Assembly (NCBI GenBank): GCA_022561215.1
Contig: JADFRQ010000014.1
Coordinates: 1 to 59,757, forward strand
From: Chloroflexota bacterium
GTDB lineage: Bacteria; Chloroflexota; Anaerolineae; Anaerolineales; E44-bin32
Reading direction: 5' to 3'
DNA: 59,757 bases
Below the pieces are notes generated by a model that saw nothing but the letters and a program-made list of their open reading frames with translations, was not told where the DNA came from and searched no databases. Shown here piece by piece: positions 25,281 through 34,867 of this stretch. Made by a program: the position numbers and the translations under genes. Within the stretch, counting starts at the first letter, position 1. Every line of letters starts with the position of its first letter.

Positions 25281-25608
25281 GCATCCTCCTAACGTAGCAG
25301 TAAAACTTGAGCGCGTCGTGCAGGCCTTTACGTTGTGCCGGGCTGATTTAATAAAACAGAGCAAGAATGGATCAGGATTGGAGCAGAGAGGGATGAAGGA
25401 CAACGCCCGAATAATGTAGGAGAAAAAACCATGGATAGCCGTTGCATGCAGCGGTGTAGCTCGCAACGGCGCAATTCATTACAAGGCAACTTGCTCCAGG
25501 AATGAATGCCACACAATGGTTTTGGCCCTGTCAGACACGGTCTTGCTTTTTCGTGGATGTGCCCATCCAAATGAAGATGCCCTCTTCACGCTGCGGGGTA
25601 CGGGGCCT
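25281..25608. other. Intergenic, 328 bp, nothing recognised
   Basis: Gap between the YjbQ gene and the end of the diguanylate cyclase gene. I found no protein-like frame, RNA or clear repeat in it. Confidence 0.4.
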
Positions 25609-26784
25609 TCACTCCTCATTTAAGAGCTGTTGGGATTCTTCTTTAATTGCTTTGAACTCCGCGAGATCAAGTTCTGTGCGCGTATCGTTCTTCCCGCTTT
25701 TCTTGGCCAGATATTGGGCGTTATCTGCCCTGGCAAGCATGTCATCGATGGATGTGTCTGCTTCTCGAAGATGGCTTACTCCACCACAAAATGTAAGTGG
25801 AGGAACAATTGGCGATAGCTGCCTGCCATAGGCAATCAAGGCCTTGCGTAATTTCCCGGCCACATTTTGAGCGTCCGGCAAGAGTGTTTCGGGTAAGAGC
25901 ACAGCAAATTCGTCGCCACCAATGCGCGCCAGGAGATCGGTAGAACGCAGGACGGCGGAGAGGGAGCGTGTTGCGCCGCGTAATACATCATCACCAAAGA
26001 GGTGTCCATGGCGATCATTTAGCTCCTTAAACCCGTCCAAGTCCAAATAGAGCAAGGACAGCGGTCGTCGATAACGTCGCGCACGGATAAATTCACGTTC
26101 AAGCAGTTCGATAAAGTATCTTCTGTTTGAGAGGCCTGTTAGTGGATCCGTCCGTGCGAGATCAATCAAACGCTCCGCCTGCCGATGCAAATGGTCAATT
26201 GTCTTTTGAACTTGATTGGAGAGCGAGTAAAGAATGGCTGCGGATCCCAGGAAAAAGGCTATTTGGCTGATCAACAAAAGCAATGAGGCTAAGGGGTGAA
26301 GACCGTTTGCCGGATTAAGCGTGGTGTTCCATGTTGCAAACCAGGTTATCGAGACCGTGATCGATGCTGCGATGGCGAACAAATAGGTCGAGCCGCCTCC
26401 CACAATTGCTCCGGCAGTTAAGATCGAAATCAAGTAGGCGGCGGTAACCAAATAAAAGGCTTGCGGAAAAAAGTTTAACCCCAACGTGGCCAGGATGAAG
26501 AAGGTCGAGGCAAGCAGATAACCCGCGCCTCCAAGCCGTCGCCGAGCCACCAACCACAATACCCAGGCGCCCAGAAGGGCAGAAACAACAACCGCAAATA
26601 GGTCGAAAATAAAGAGGTAGCCACCATCGGCAGGGAGAATAAAGCGAAATCCAATTCCCACTACCAGCCAAATCCCTACAAGAACATAGAATGCCAAAAC
26701 CAGCGCGCGGGCGAGGCGTACTCGAAACTGAATAAGCTCAGGCTCGGCATGAGGCAATAAATTGGCACGAAGGCGATCAAACAT
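25609..26784 (-). CDS. Membrane diguanylate cyclase (GGDEF)
   Basis: A 391-residue protein making cyclic di-GMP. Six or seven transmembrane segments span residues 28-205 (FYVLVGIWLVVGIGF onward), followed by a short linker helix and a GGDEF domain (about 220-375). The active site is RIGGDEFAVLLP. The inhibitory I-site RSTD lies exactly five residues before GGDEF, so product inhibition is likely. TDPLTGLSNRRYF starts the domain. Start ATG 26784. A lone gene with no c-di-GMP partner nearby. Confidence 0.93.
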   Translation of the reverse strand: MFDRLRANLLPHAEPELIQFRVRLARALVLAFYVLVGIWLVVGIGFRFILPADGGYLFIFDLFAVVVSALLGAWVLWLVARRRLGGAGYLLASTFFILATLGLNFFPQAFYLVTAAYLISILTAGAIVGGGSTYLFAIAASITVSITWFATWNTTLNPANGLHPLASLLLLISQIAFFLGSAAILYSLSNQVQKTIDHLHRQAERLIDLARTDPLTGLSNRRYFIELLEREFIRARRYRRPLSLLYLDLDGFKELNDRHGHLFGDDVLRGATRSLSAVLRSTDLLARIGGDEFAVLLPETLLPDAQNVAGKLRKALIAYGRQLSPIVPPLTFCGGVSHLREADTSIDDMLARADNAQYLAKKSGKNDTRTELDLAEFKAIKEESQQLLNEE

Positions 26785-26803
26785 AGGTTTCCTCAGTTAG
26801 CTG

Positions 26804-27592
26804 TTAGAGGGAATCCGTAGGGACCGTCAGGCCCAAAATATTGTAACCGGAATCGATAAAGAGAACTTCTCCGGTTATCTTCGAGGCTTTGTCAGACGAG
26901 ATCCAGACCGCCGCATCCCCAATATCCTTCGGTGTGATTCCCTCGCGCAAGGGCGCAACTTGCATAAATTCGCGATGCAGCTGTTTAAATTTCGGAATTC
27001 CAGCGGCGGCCAATGTTCTTATAGGCCCGGCAGATAGGGCATTGACACGGATGCCTTCCGGACCAAGGTCGGCCGCCAGATAACGCACCGTAGCTTCGAG
27101 TGCCGCCTTGGCTACGCCCATCACGTTGTAACGCGGGATTACTTTCTGGCTCCCATAATATGTCATTGTGACCATAGACCCTCCCGGCTTCATGAGTGGA
27201 CGAGAGGCGCGGGCGAGGGCAGTGAATGAATACACGCTAACATCCATTGCCAGGCGAAAACCCTCTCGAGAGGTATCCAAATAACGACCTAAAAGGTCTT
27301 CGCGATTGGCAAAGGCGATGGCATGGACGAGGATGTCGAGCGTTCCAAATTCCTTCTCCATTTTTGCAAAAAGCTGGTCAATTTGATCGTCGCTGGTTAC
27401 GTCACATTCTTCCACGAAGGTAACCCCAATGGATTCCGCCAGGGGCTTTACCCTTCGTTCGAGGATTTCTGCTGCATAGGAAAGTGCAATCGTGGCTCCT
27501 TCGTTATGCATTTCTTTGGCTATTCCCCAGGCGATTGAATGATCGTTTGCCACGCCAAATATTAAAACATTCTTTCCATTTAATAGACTCAC
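26804..27592 (-). CDS. fabI: Enoyl-[acyl-carrier-protein] reductase (NADH)
   Basis: Last step of the fatty-acid elongation cycle. A 262-residue short-chain dehydrogenase of FabI type: GVANDHSIAWGIA dinucleotide motif, catalytic YNVMGVAK (Tyr-x6-Lys) and LSAGPIRTLAA. GTG 27592 is preferred over TTG 27598 because GAGGGA lies six bases upstream and the protein then begins SLLNGKNVLIFG, matching family length. Confidence 0.95.
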   Translation of the reverse strand: MSLLNGKNVLIFGVANDHSIAWGIAKEMHNEGATIALSYAAEILERRVKPLAESIGVTFVEECDVTSDDQIDQLFAKMEKEFGTLDILVHAIAFANREDLLGRYLDTSREGFRLAMDVSVYSFTALARASRPLMKPGGSMVTMTYYGSQKVIPRYNVMGVAKAALEATVRYLAADLGPEGIRVNALSAGPIRTLAAAGIPKFKQLHREFMQVAPLREGITPKDIGDAAVWISSDKASKITGEVLFIDSGYNILGLTVPTDSL

Positions 27593-27598
27593 GCTCAA

Positions 27599-27848
27599 TC
27601 CCTCAATTCTGATTTAGCCTTTGCAGGCACGCGTAACCCCCATAGCTCAGCTAGACTTACTTGACTCATTCCTTATCTCCATAATTCGATTCATAAAGAA
27701 AAAACCAATCATAGTGACCGGTAATCAGAAATTAATTACCTGGCGGATTTATCACCCTATTTCCTGATCCCTGTTTCCTGATTTCTGTTTTTGTCAATCC
27801 AATCCCAAACCAGGTCTCTAATTTTGGGGGGCTCCCCCAACGCTGAAA
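27599..27848. other. Intergenic, 250 bp, with degenerate repeat tract
   Basis: The stretch 27650-27800 has imperfect short units (TTCCTGATCCC, TTCCTGATTTC, ACTTGACTCATTCC) like the tracts flanking the heme operon. No gene seen. Confidence 0.4.
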
Positions 27849-28442
27849 TTATGGATTGAGGCAAAATCGCCAAGGCTTGCTTTTCCATGGTTCAGGCACA
27901 GAGTTTAACCCCACACGTGGGCCGGAAGTGACGCTTTCGGGTGCTGGTGTTTCTGCGGCCTCGATAAAAATTTTCGATTCGGGATTGCATAAGTCATGGC
28001 CGTCCAGTGCTCCGTCAATGTCGAATGCCTGGCATAGTTTGGCGGGTCCATTGGCAAGCTCTTCGAGTGGTTGATTGTTACGCCTCCTTGCCATTTGCTC
28101 GATACCTTCCAGTGGGAAGATACTTCGAATTAGAACCGCTGCCGGAAGGCCAGCGCTTGCCGTGACGATATTGAGCATCCAATGCATGCCGTAAACGAAA
28201 TAGACATACGATCTTCCGGGATCACCCCACATCGACATATTGCGAGCCGTTTTTCCCGATCTGGCATGGCAGGCAAGATCCTCGCTGCCGATATAGGCTT
28301 CGGTTTCTACGATTACGCCCGCTACACGCGCATGCCCAGGCCTGATGCGCACCAAATGCTGCCCGAGAAGATTTATTGCGACCTGCAATGTGGGTTGCTC
28401 AAAAAAATCTCGAGTTAGACGGGCGGCATTTTTCATTGGCAT
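27849..28442 (-). CDS. 3-methyladenine DNA glycosylase (AAG/MPG type)
   Basis: A 197-residue base-excision repair enzyme removing alkylated purines. Family blocks: ARLTRDFFEQPTLQVAINLLG, VIVETEAYIGSEDLACHA with the catalytic Glu, YVYFVYGMHWMLNIV with the intercalating Tyr region, and LANGPAKLCQAF. An in-frame ATG two codons later is an alternative start. Confidence 0.94.
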   Translation of the reverse strand: MPMKNAARLTRDFFEQPTLQVAINLLGQHLVRIRPGHARVAGVIVETEAYIGSEDLACHARSGKTARNMSMWGDPGRSYVYFVYGMHWMLNIVTASAGLPAAVLIRSIFPLEGIEQMARRRNNQPLEELANGPAKLCQAFDIDGALDGHDLCNPESKIFIEAAETPAPESVTSGPRVGLNSVPEPWKSKPWRFCLNP

Positions 28443-28615
28443 TCGTGACGGCGATCAGCCACGCGTGTGGTTCTGTCGACCGGCGAATAGCTCAGGATGA
28501 AAACCATCCGTGCAATTGTTTCACAGTTGAAAGCCAGGATGGCCGCGTGAAGTCAACGATTACGAAACCGGCGTAGCTCGCAATGGTCCGGCTCGCCGCG
28601 GGTAACTTCGCACCT

Positions 28616-29548
28616 TCACTTCTTCGTACGAAGGCGTGAATCACGTAGCACCATCGTTTCCAGGCCGTCCTGCAGGCTCACGCGCGGATGATAACCCAAC
28701 AAGATTTGACCACGACTTATATCTGCGCACATACGCGAGGGTCCCGGATCAGGCTCATTGATGTAAATCCAATCCGCCCCGGCACCTGTCACTTCGACTA
28801 CATATTGTGCCAGTGTGCGGATGCTTGTCTCGACTCCACTTCCAATGTTAATCACCTGTCGATTGATGTTCGGTGCGGTCGCCGCGGCGACCATCGCCTC
28901 AATCACATCATCGATGTAAACAAAATCGCGTGTCTGTTTCCCCTCGCCATGCAGAACAATCGAGCCACCCCGGATCGTCTGCTGCAAAAAATGAGGAATG
29001 ACCGGAGGATGGGCAGCGGGGATGGACTGCCCAGGTCCATAGGTGTTAAAAACGCGCAGCACGACTGTTTCAATTCCCCAAAGGCCACCGATGGTGTGAA
29101 CATAGTATTCGGCAGCGAGCTTGGACACAGCGTAAGGCGAAGCAGGATTCGCAGTCGTATTCTCCGAGAGCGGTTGCGTTTCGTGATCTCCGTATACCGC
29201 ACCCGAGGAAATAAGCACCACGCGCTTAACCCCTACATCGCGCATCGCTTCCATGACGCTAACCGTCCCGCCAACATTCACCGCATTGTATTCACGTGGA
29301 TAAATCACAGATTCGGGGACGGAAACTCGCGCCGCAAGGTGATAGACAGCATCAACATCTTGTAGCAACGTCCAAAGTTTGGGACGATCGGTCACATCGC
29401 CGCGAGTAAAAAGCACATTTTGTTCGAGCCGGGATGGGTCGCCTGCAGAAAGATCATCTAGTCCACGTACTTGATGCCCCTCATTCGCCAATCGATTGGC
29501 AATGGCAGAACCCAGGAAGCCGGCAGCACCGGTAACAAGAAAATTCAT
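28616..29548 (-). CDS. NAD-dependent sugar epimerase/dehydratase (UDP-glucose 4-epimerase-like)
   Basis: A 310-residue extended short-chain dehydrogenase. The Rossmann motif is VTGAAGFLGSAI, catalytic Ser in SSGAVYGD and Tyr-Lys in SPYAVSKLAAE, then VLRVFNTYGPGQ and DFVYIDDVIEAM. The substrate cannot be fixed; GalE-like or WbpP-like activity on a UDP-sugar is most likely. Confidence 0.92.
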   Translation of the reverse strand: MNFLVTGAAGFLGSAIANRLANEGHQVRGLDDLSAGDPSRLEQNVLFTRGDVTDRPKLWTLLQDVDAVYHLAARVSVPESVIYPREYNAVNVGGTVSVMEAMRDVGVKRVVLISSGAVYGDHETQPLSENTTANPASPYAVSKLAAEYYVHTIGGLWGIETVVLRVFNTYGPGQSIPAAHPPVIPHFLQQTIRGGSIVLHGEGKQTRDFVYIDDVIEAMVAAATAPNINRQVINIGSGVETSIRTLAQYVVEVTGAGADWIYINEPDPGPSRMCADISRGQILLGYHPRVSLQDGLETMVLRDSRLRTKK

Positions 29549-29646
29549 CTTTATCTGCTGGATAGATTTTGCGGCCAGCGAATCGGGATTATAGCATATG
29601 GCAGGAGCGGTAAAAACGTGTACAGGCGGCGTGGTATCATGCGCTC

Positions 29647-30915
29647 ATGCAAGTTATTCGTAAAATTCTAAGTCCCATTTTACGCCTTTTCATGCTCATG
29701 TTCTTGATGGCTGGCATGGGATCCAGCACACTCCCCAATCGAGATCCACTCGAGAAAATTCGAAGTTTTACTCGTAATTTTGAATTCGAATTTGTGCGTT
29801 GGACCATCGATGCTGCCGCGATAAAACTCGGGCAGAATGGATTGGGGGCCTTCACGTACATCCCCGAAAATGAGCGCAAGCACTTAATCGACAATTATTT
29901 CGACATTCTGGAACAGACCAGGCAAAAGGAGTTGCAGCTGGAGGCTCTATTGGCTGATTCGGAAGGTAATGCAGCAAATGAAGTGGACCGGCTGCGCGAA
30001 CAAGTGCGTGATTTAAGGGGCCTGTTGGATGATTACCAGATCTATGTTGAATCGATTGTGCAGGAACAAATTGCGCAGACATTGGGTGACTTGGGATTAG
30101 GCTTGGGCGGGAAAATTTTTCCGCCGGTATTATTCAAATTTAATCAGCTTCCAGTTGCCTTGATTGTGTCGCCGCGTGATGTTATTCGCCAGGAGGCCAA
30201 CATTCCTTTGCAGGCAAGCCTCACGCTGGATCAAAAAATTGAGCTTGAAAATGGGATTGATCAACGTTTGGATCGTTCCGCGCTCGTCGTCAACATCGGC
30301 GGAATTTCGACGTACCCATCCATGATCCTCGAAAACGGATCGCTCGTATGGGTCATTGAAACTGTAACGCATGAATGGATTCATAACTATCTCTTTTTCA
30401 AGCCTCTGGGCATTTATTATTCGCAAAGCCAAGACCTGCGCACCATGAACGAAACCACTGCATCGATTTTGGGAACGCAAATTGCAGCCCTGCTGATCGC
30501 GCATTACTATCCTGAACTCGTGCGGCCGATTGAGCAAACTCCATCTTCACCACAGCCCGGGGAACCTCCCGAATTTGATTTCCGGGCGGAAATGCATGAG
30601 ACCCGAAATACAGCAGATGGGCTTTTGGCCCAGGGATTGATTGAGGAGGCGGAGGAATATATGGAGCAGCGTCGTCAAGTATTCCTGGATCACGGATACC
30701 GGATCCGCAAGCTCAACCAAGCTTATTTTGCGTTTCATGGAGTTTATGCGGATCAACCGCTGAGCGCAGCCGGTGACGATCCTGTAGGTGATGCCGTACG
30801 TGATTTATGGGAGCAACTTCAAGATCCGTTAGAATTTTTGAGGCAAATGGCACGGATAAACTCTTTCCCAGAATTGGAAGAAACGCTGGCGGAAATCTCA
30901 CCAATCCGTAATTAA
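29647..30915 (+). CDS. Uncharacterised membrane-anchored protein with HExxH motif
   Basis: A 422-residue protein I cannot place in a named family. Residues 5-25 form a hydrophobic N-terminal anchor or signal; about 85-140 look coiled-coil (ALLADSEGNAANEVDRLREQ). A zinc-peptidase-like motif THEWIHNY gives H242-E243-x-x-H246. A possible third ligand is E269 in MNETTAS, 22 residues on, as in gluzincins. The C-terminal third is acidic and proline-rich (QTPSSPQPGEPPEF). A secreted or periplasmic metallopeptidase is an inference from the motif alone. Its 3' end overlaps the convergent M20 gene by 18 bp. Confidence 0.75.
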   Translation: MQVIRKILSPILRLFMLMFLMAGMGSSTLPNRDPLEKIRSFTRNFEFEFVRWTIDAAAIKLGQNGLGAFTYIPENERKHLIDNYFDILEQTRQKELQLEALLADSEGNAANEVDRLREQVRDLRGLLDDYQIYVESIVQEQIAQTLGDLGLGLGGKIFPPVLFKFNQLPVALIVSPRDVIRQEANIPLQASLTLDQKIELENGIDQRLDRSALVVNIGGISTYPSMILENGSLVWVIETVTHEWIHNYLFFKPLGIYYSQSQDLRTMNETTASILGTQIAALLIAHYYPELVRPIEQTPSSPQPGEPPEFDFRAEMHETRNTADGLLAQGLIEEAEEYMEQRRQVFLDHGYRIRKLNQAYFAFHGVYADQPLSAAGDDPVGDAVRDLWEQLQDPLEFLRQMARINSFPELEETLAEISPIRN

Positions 30916-32028
30916 GGCTGCCAGCAGCGCCGCACGTTGGGCGAGACTCGTTATCCGAATATGCTCCTCTCGCGAATGCGCGCCACCCCCAACTGCTCCG
31001 AGCCCATCCAGGACGGGAATACCAAGAGCTGCCACGAAATTCGCATCAGACGCTCCGCCTGTCCCCCCTTCTTCAAGGTCCATGTCAATCTTTTTCGCAA
31101 TCGCTTTTGCGCGCGCAAAGGTCTTCTGAATCAGAGGCGTGCGCTGCATTGGAGGCCGATTCCAGGAACCGGTGACATTAATCTTTGATCCACTCAATAT
31201 TGGTTCTCGATGGCGAATGGCTTTCTCAATTATTTCTTGATGCTCGGACACTTTTACTCTAACATCAATAATGCAAGTGCAGTTTTCTGCAACGACATTC
31301 GTGCGTGTACCCCCGCGCACGCGCCCCAAATTAAGGGAGATGCCCTCTGCAATCTGCGGTAGCTTACTGAGTTCAATCATCTGGTAGGCCATCTCGAGAA
31401 TTGCGTTTACACCGGATGTATGACTGGCGCCCGCATGCGCAGCTACCCCTGTTGTTTCGATCTGAAATCTTCCTACTCCTTTGCGCCATGTTTTAAGTTC
31501 GCCATTGGGTAGTCCGGGTTCGAGCACCAACACCAGCTTGTGTGTGCGCGCCATGGATTCGATGAGTTCTCTGGAGCTCGCGCTACCGGTTTCCTCATCC
31601 GACGTACAAAGTAGGGTTATCCCGCGCTCGGGAAGATTTCCCTTGTCCTGCAATGCTGCAACAGCAGAAAGCACAATGGCAATCCCAGCCTTCATATCGA
31701 ATACCCCGGGGCCGAATATCTTTTCATCATCTTGGCGCCACGGCATTGTTTGCAAAGTGCCCATAGGGTAGACGGTGTCCATATGGGTGAGAAGCAAAAT
31801 ATCACGGTTCCCGCTGCCCCAATACAACGTTATGTGATTCCCTGTCATATCTTGATTGTGAGTCCTGAGATCCGCGTTCAACATGTTCCCCTTGTTGCGG
31901 AGATAAAGACCTAATCGATCCACGGCGGATTTATCATGCGTTGGTGTTTCAATTTCGACCATTTCACGCAGCAACTTAATCATCTGGGGCAGGCGCGCAT
32001 GAAAATCATGTTCGAATAAATAGGGCAT
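30898..32028 (-). CDS. M20 family metallopeptidase (carboxypeptidase G2-like)
   Basis: A 376-residue zinc peptidase/deacylase. Metal ligands are visible in LLTHMDTVYP, GPGVFDMKAG, the catalytic Glu pair CTSDEETGSASS, and the C-terminal GGGAHSREEHI. The dimerisation-domain His is in AAHAGASH. ATG 32028 follows AAGGAT; the longer frame to 32070 adds a non-family extension. The substrate is unknown. Confidence 0.92.
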   Translation of the reverse strand: MPYLFEHDFHARLPQMIKLLREMVEIETPTHDKSAVDRLGLYLRNKGNMLNADLRTHNQDMTGNHITLYWGSGNRDILLLTHMDTVYPMGTLQTMPWRQDDEKIFGPGVFDMKAGIAIVLSAVAALQDKGNLPERGITLLCTSDEETGSASSRELIESMARTHKLVLVLEPGLPNGELKTWRKGVGRFQIETTGVAAHAGASHTSGVNAILEMAYQMIELSKLPQIAEGISLNLGRVRGGTRTNVVAENCTCIIDVRVKVSEHQEIIEKAIRHREPILSGSKINVTGSWNRPPMQRTPLIQKTFARAKAIAKKIDMDLEEGGTGGASDANFVAALGIPVLDGLGAVGGGAHSREEHIRITSLAQRAALLAALITDW

Positions 32029-32501
32029 GGCGACATCCTTTTTTCGCGAAGTATTGCCAATTGTACACACGGATGGATGGGGACGAGGGTGGAGCCCCCA
32101 TCAGGAGGATTTTTCAGCAGGCGTATTGGTCTCGAGAAAACCATGCCCTCGATGAGTTGATCGCCTCGGCGACGCTAATGTCTTGTAGAGGGCTGTGCAA
32201 AAACCCATCAAATAAACGATCGTTCCTCCCACAACACCGCGCAGGGGCAATGCTCGGTTGTTTGTAGATCCGGGCAATTGTCGAGCAAGCTTAAGCAGTC
32301 ACTCCTGGCAGATCGCATCTATCCTTTTGGGACAATCCCTCTCGTTGGATGCCCATCATCGGCGGCAAAAGCCAATAGGGCGGAATTCCCACACCTGCAT
32401 CTGGCATTCATCGCCTAACCAGCTCCTGAATTATCATTTTCATGCGAGGGATGGGGACTAGATCGGTTCACTCTCTGCGCAACTTATCCTATACTCAAAT
32501 T
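32029..32501. other. Intergenic, 473 bp, nothing recognised
   Basis: Between divergent genes, so it should hold two promoters. I could not identify convincing hexamers, repeats or RNA structure. Confidence 0.4.
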
Positions 32502-34721
32502 ATGTTAAAAGACCTGTCCTTTCCACCGGGGGAAGTGCTCGAACGACCGGGGGCTATCCGGCGTTTTCTCCCGCCGTTGGAAAGTGGCCTCGTCAAGCGG
32601 GCGCTGAATGAATTAGGCGGCGACCCGGGGCTGATAATTGATCCTTTCGGGGTATCACCAATGCTCGCTGCCGAAGTAGCGGAAGCAGGTTCGGCGCTAC
32701 TTCTCGCTTCGAATAACCCGATTTCGCGGTTTATTATTCGCCAAGAATTGCAACCGATTCCTCAGGGAAATTTACAATCGGCTCTGGCACGTTTTGCATC
32801 CTTTCCCAAAGATGGGATGCGCCTCGAACCTTTTATCCTTGATCTCTACCGCACCCTCTGTTCCAGGTGTGGCAGTTCAATCTCCGCCCAGCATTTTATA
32901 TGGGAAAAAGAAACACAAATTCCAATACTAAAGATTTATCACTGCAATCATTGTGGGCATCAGGCACAGGAACCGACTTCGGAAGTCGATCGGGGAAGAG
33001 CGCAATCTTATACCAGGAGGGGATTGCATTTCGCCATGGCGTTGGAAGCACTCGCTCCCGCCAATGATGCCTATCGCCGCCATGCCGAGGCTGCTCTGGC
33101 CGTATACCCTGGCAGATCGTTGTTCGCGATTATCACACTGATCACAAAACTCGATCAATTCGAAGGCGATCCGCACCAGCTTCGGGCAGCGCGCGCGCTT
33201 TTGTTGTATGTTTGTGATGCATGCAATGCCCTTTGGGATTATCCCGATGGACGAATTCAACCCAGGAAATTGAGCCTTGCGGCACAATACAAAGAGACCA
33301 ATGTGTGGCACGCCATGGTACGCGCGGTTGAGGTTTGGACGCACGCAAGGTCCCCCGTTCAAGTAACCGAGTGGCCTGCCGCTGCGTTGCCCGCCCCTGG
33401 CAGTGTTGCCATCTTCGCAGGCGGCGCGCGGAAACTGGTGGAGACCCTACCCGTTGAGCTAAAAAAATCAATTCTCACGGTGCTGCCCCGTCCTAATCAC
33501 GCATTCTGGACCTTGGCGGCCTTGTGGACAGCATGGCTTTGGGGAAGGGAGGAAGCGCAGGGGATTAAAGTTGCCCTGCACCGCAGACGTTATGACTGGG
33601 CCTGGCATGCACGCGCATTAAATAGGGTCTTGAATAGCTTAACATTTAGCCTTGAGCGAGGTGCGTATGCCTTAACCTTTCTCCCGGATGTTGAGCCTGG
33701 ATTTTTAGCAGCCGCCTTGGCTGGAATCGAAACATCCGGGTTCAAATTGCGCGGCAGGGCTTTCAGGGATGGCGAATCGCAAGCCCTATTGCAGTGGCAG
33801 GTTGAACCAATTGAGAACAAGGTGGTCTTAGAGACCGACTTGAACGTTAGGATTCAGAACGCTGTTCTCGGTACGCTGCAAACGCAGGGTGAACCAGCAA
33901 GCTATTCGATCTTGCATGCTGCCGCGCTGACCGAACTTTCAGCCGAGAGTAAGCTGGGACTCCTTTGGAAGCGCGAAGGTGCAAATCCGCAGACGATGTT
34001 TGCAGGAATGCTGGATAGGGTATTGGTTAATCGCCAGATTCTCCGGCGATTAGGGCGCGGTCGTGAATCGGAAAGTGGGCACTATTGGTTAACCGATTCA
34101 AGTGGCGCCGCGGAACCTCTTTCCGATCGCTTGGAGCTATTTATTCTTCAACTATTGCGAAGGGAAGAGGGGCTCACGACGCAGGATATTTACACGGAGG
34201 TGTACCGAAGATTCCCTGGATTATATTCTCCCAATCGACGGTTGGTGGATATTTGTCTGCGATCGTACGCGGAGAATATCATGGATGGGTGGAGTATTCG
34301 CCCCGAGGATAAAAAGGCATGGCGCGATAGGGATCGAAAGGAAATTATTCAACTAATCAAGAACCTTGGGACGCGGCTCGATTGGAAGGTAGAGGGTGAC
34401 GACCCCATCCAATGGAAGGATGCCGAGGGAGATCCCGGCTACTACTTTCGCGTGCAAGAGACGGCCGTTGTAGGAACAATTATTGATCATGAAGATCATC
34501 CAATTATTCTCGTTATTCCCGGTGGACGGTCAGGCATTATTTTGGCCAAAGCGCGCCGTGATCCGCGCATTATGGAATGGGTCGGCCGCGCAACGCGCGT
34601 TGTTAAATTCAGGCATATCCGGCGGTTGGAAGCCGAGACGGCGCTCAACAGGGAAAATTTCGATCGGAGATTGGCAATCGATCCTCCTGATCAACACGAT
34701 CCTCAACTACCACTGTTCTAG
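32502..34721 (+). CDS. Methyltransferase-like protein with zinc ribbon, catalytically degenerate
   Basis: A 739-residue protein resembling DUF1156-type DNA methyltransferases. FLPPLESGLVKRALNELGG precedes an AdoMet motif I-like IIDPFGVSPMLAAEVAEAG (about 45-63) and a motif II-like LLASNNPISRF. A zinc ribbon follows (CSRCG at 120, CNHCGH at 148). The expected catalytic (D/N)PPY is absent; the equivalent place reads TVLPRPNHAFWTLAALWTAWLWG. The C-terminal half is probably winged-helix rich (GLTTQDIYTEVYRRFPG). A DNA-binding, non-catalytic or altered-substrate role is inferred. ATG 32502 is chosen because the earlier in-frame ATG adds 20 unrelated residues. Confidence 0.65.
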   Translation: MLKDLSFPPGEVLERPGAIRRFLPPLESGLVKRALNELGGDPGLIIDPFGVSPMLAAEVAEAGSALLLASNNPISRFIIRQELQPIPQGNLQSALARFASFPKDGMRLEPFILDLYRTLCSRCGSSISAQHFIWEKETQIPILKIYHCNHCGHQAQEPTSEVDRGRAQSYTRRGLHFAMALEALAPANDAYRRHAEAALAVYPGRSLFAIITLITKLDQFEGDPHQLRAARALLLYVCDACNALWDYPDGRIQPRKLSLAAQYKETNVWHAMVRAVEVWTHARSPVQVTEWPAAALPAPGSVAIFAGGARKLVETLPVELKKSILTVLPRPNHAFWTLAALWTAWLWGREEAQGIKVALHRRRYDWAWHARALNRVLNSLTFSLERGAYALTFLPDVEPGFLAAALAGIETSGFKLRGRAFRDGESQALLQWQVEPIENKVVLETDLNVRIQNAVLGTLQTQGEPASYSILHAAALTELSAESKLGLLWKREGANPQTMFAGMLDRVLVNRQILRRLGRGRESESGHYWLTDSSGAAEPLSDRLELFILQLLRREEGLTTQDIYTEVYRRFPGLYSPNRRLVDICLRSYAENIMDGWSIRPEDKKAWRDRDRKEIIQLIKNLGTRLDWKVEGDDPIQWKDAEGDPGYYFRVQETAVVGTIIDHEDHPIILVIPGGRSGIILAKARRDPRIMEWVGRATRVVKFRHIRRLEAETALNRENFDRRLAIDPPDQHDPQLPLF

Positions 34722-34867
34722 TAACCCGCACACTATTTCCCATCGATTGAGTTCCGCCCTTAACCTCCAACCCATTGCACAGGGTCCAAGGCAATTTGAT
34801 GAGCACGCGCGAGGCAACCTGCACAAGGTCCCATTGCGTAAGTCGGTGCCGATAGAAATGTGATTTA

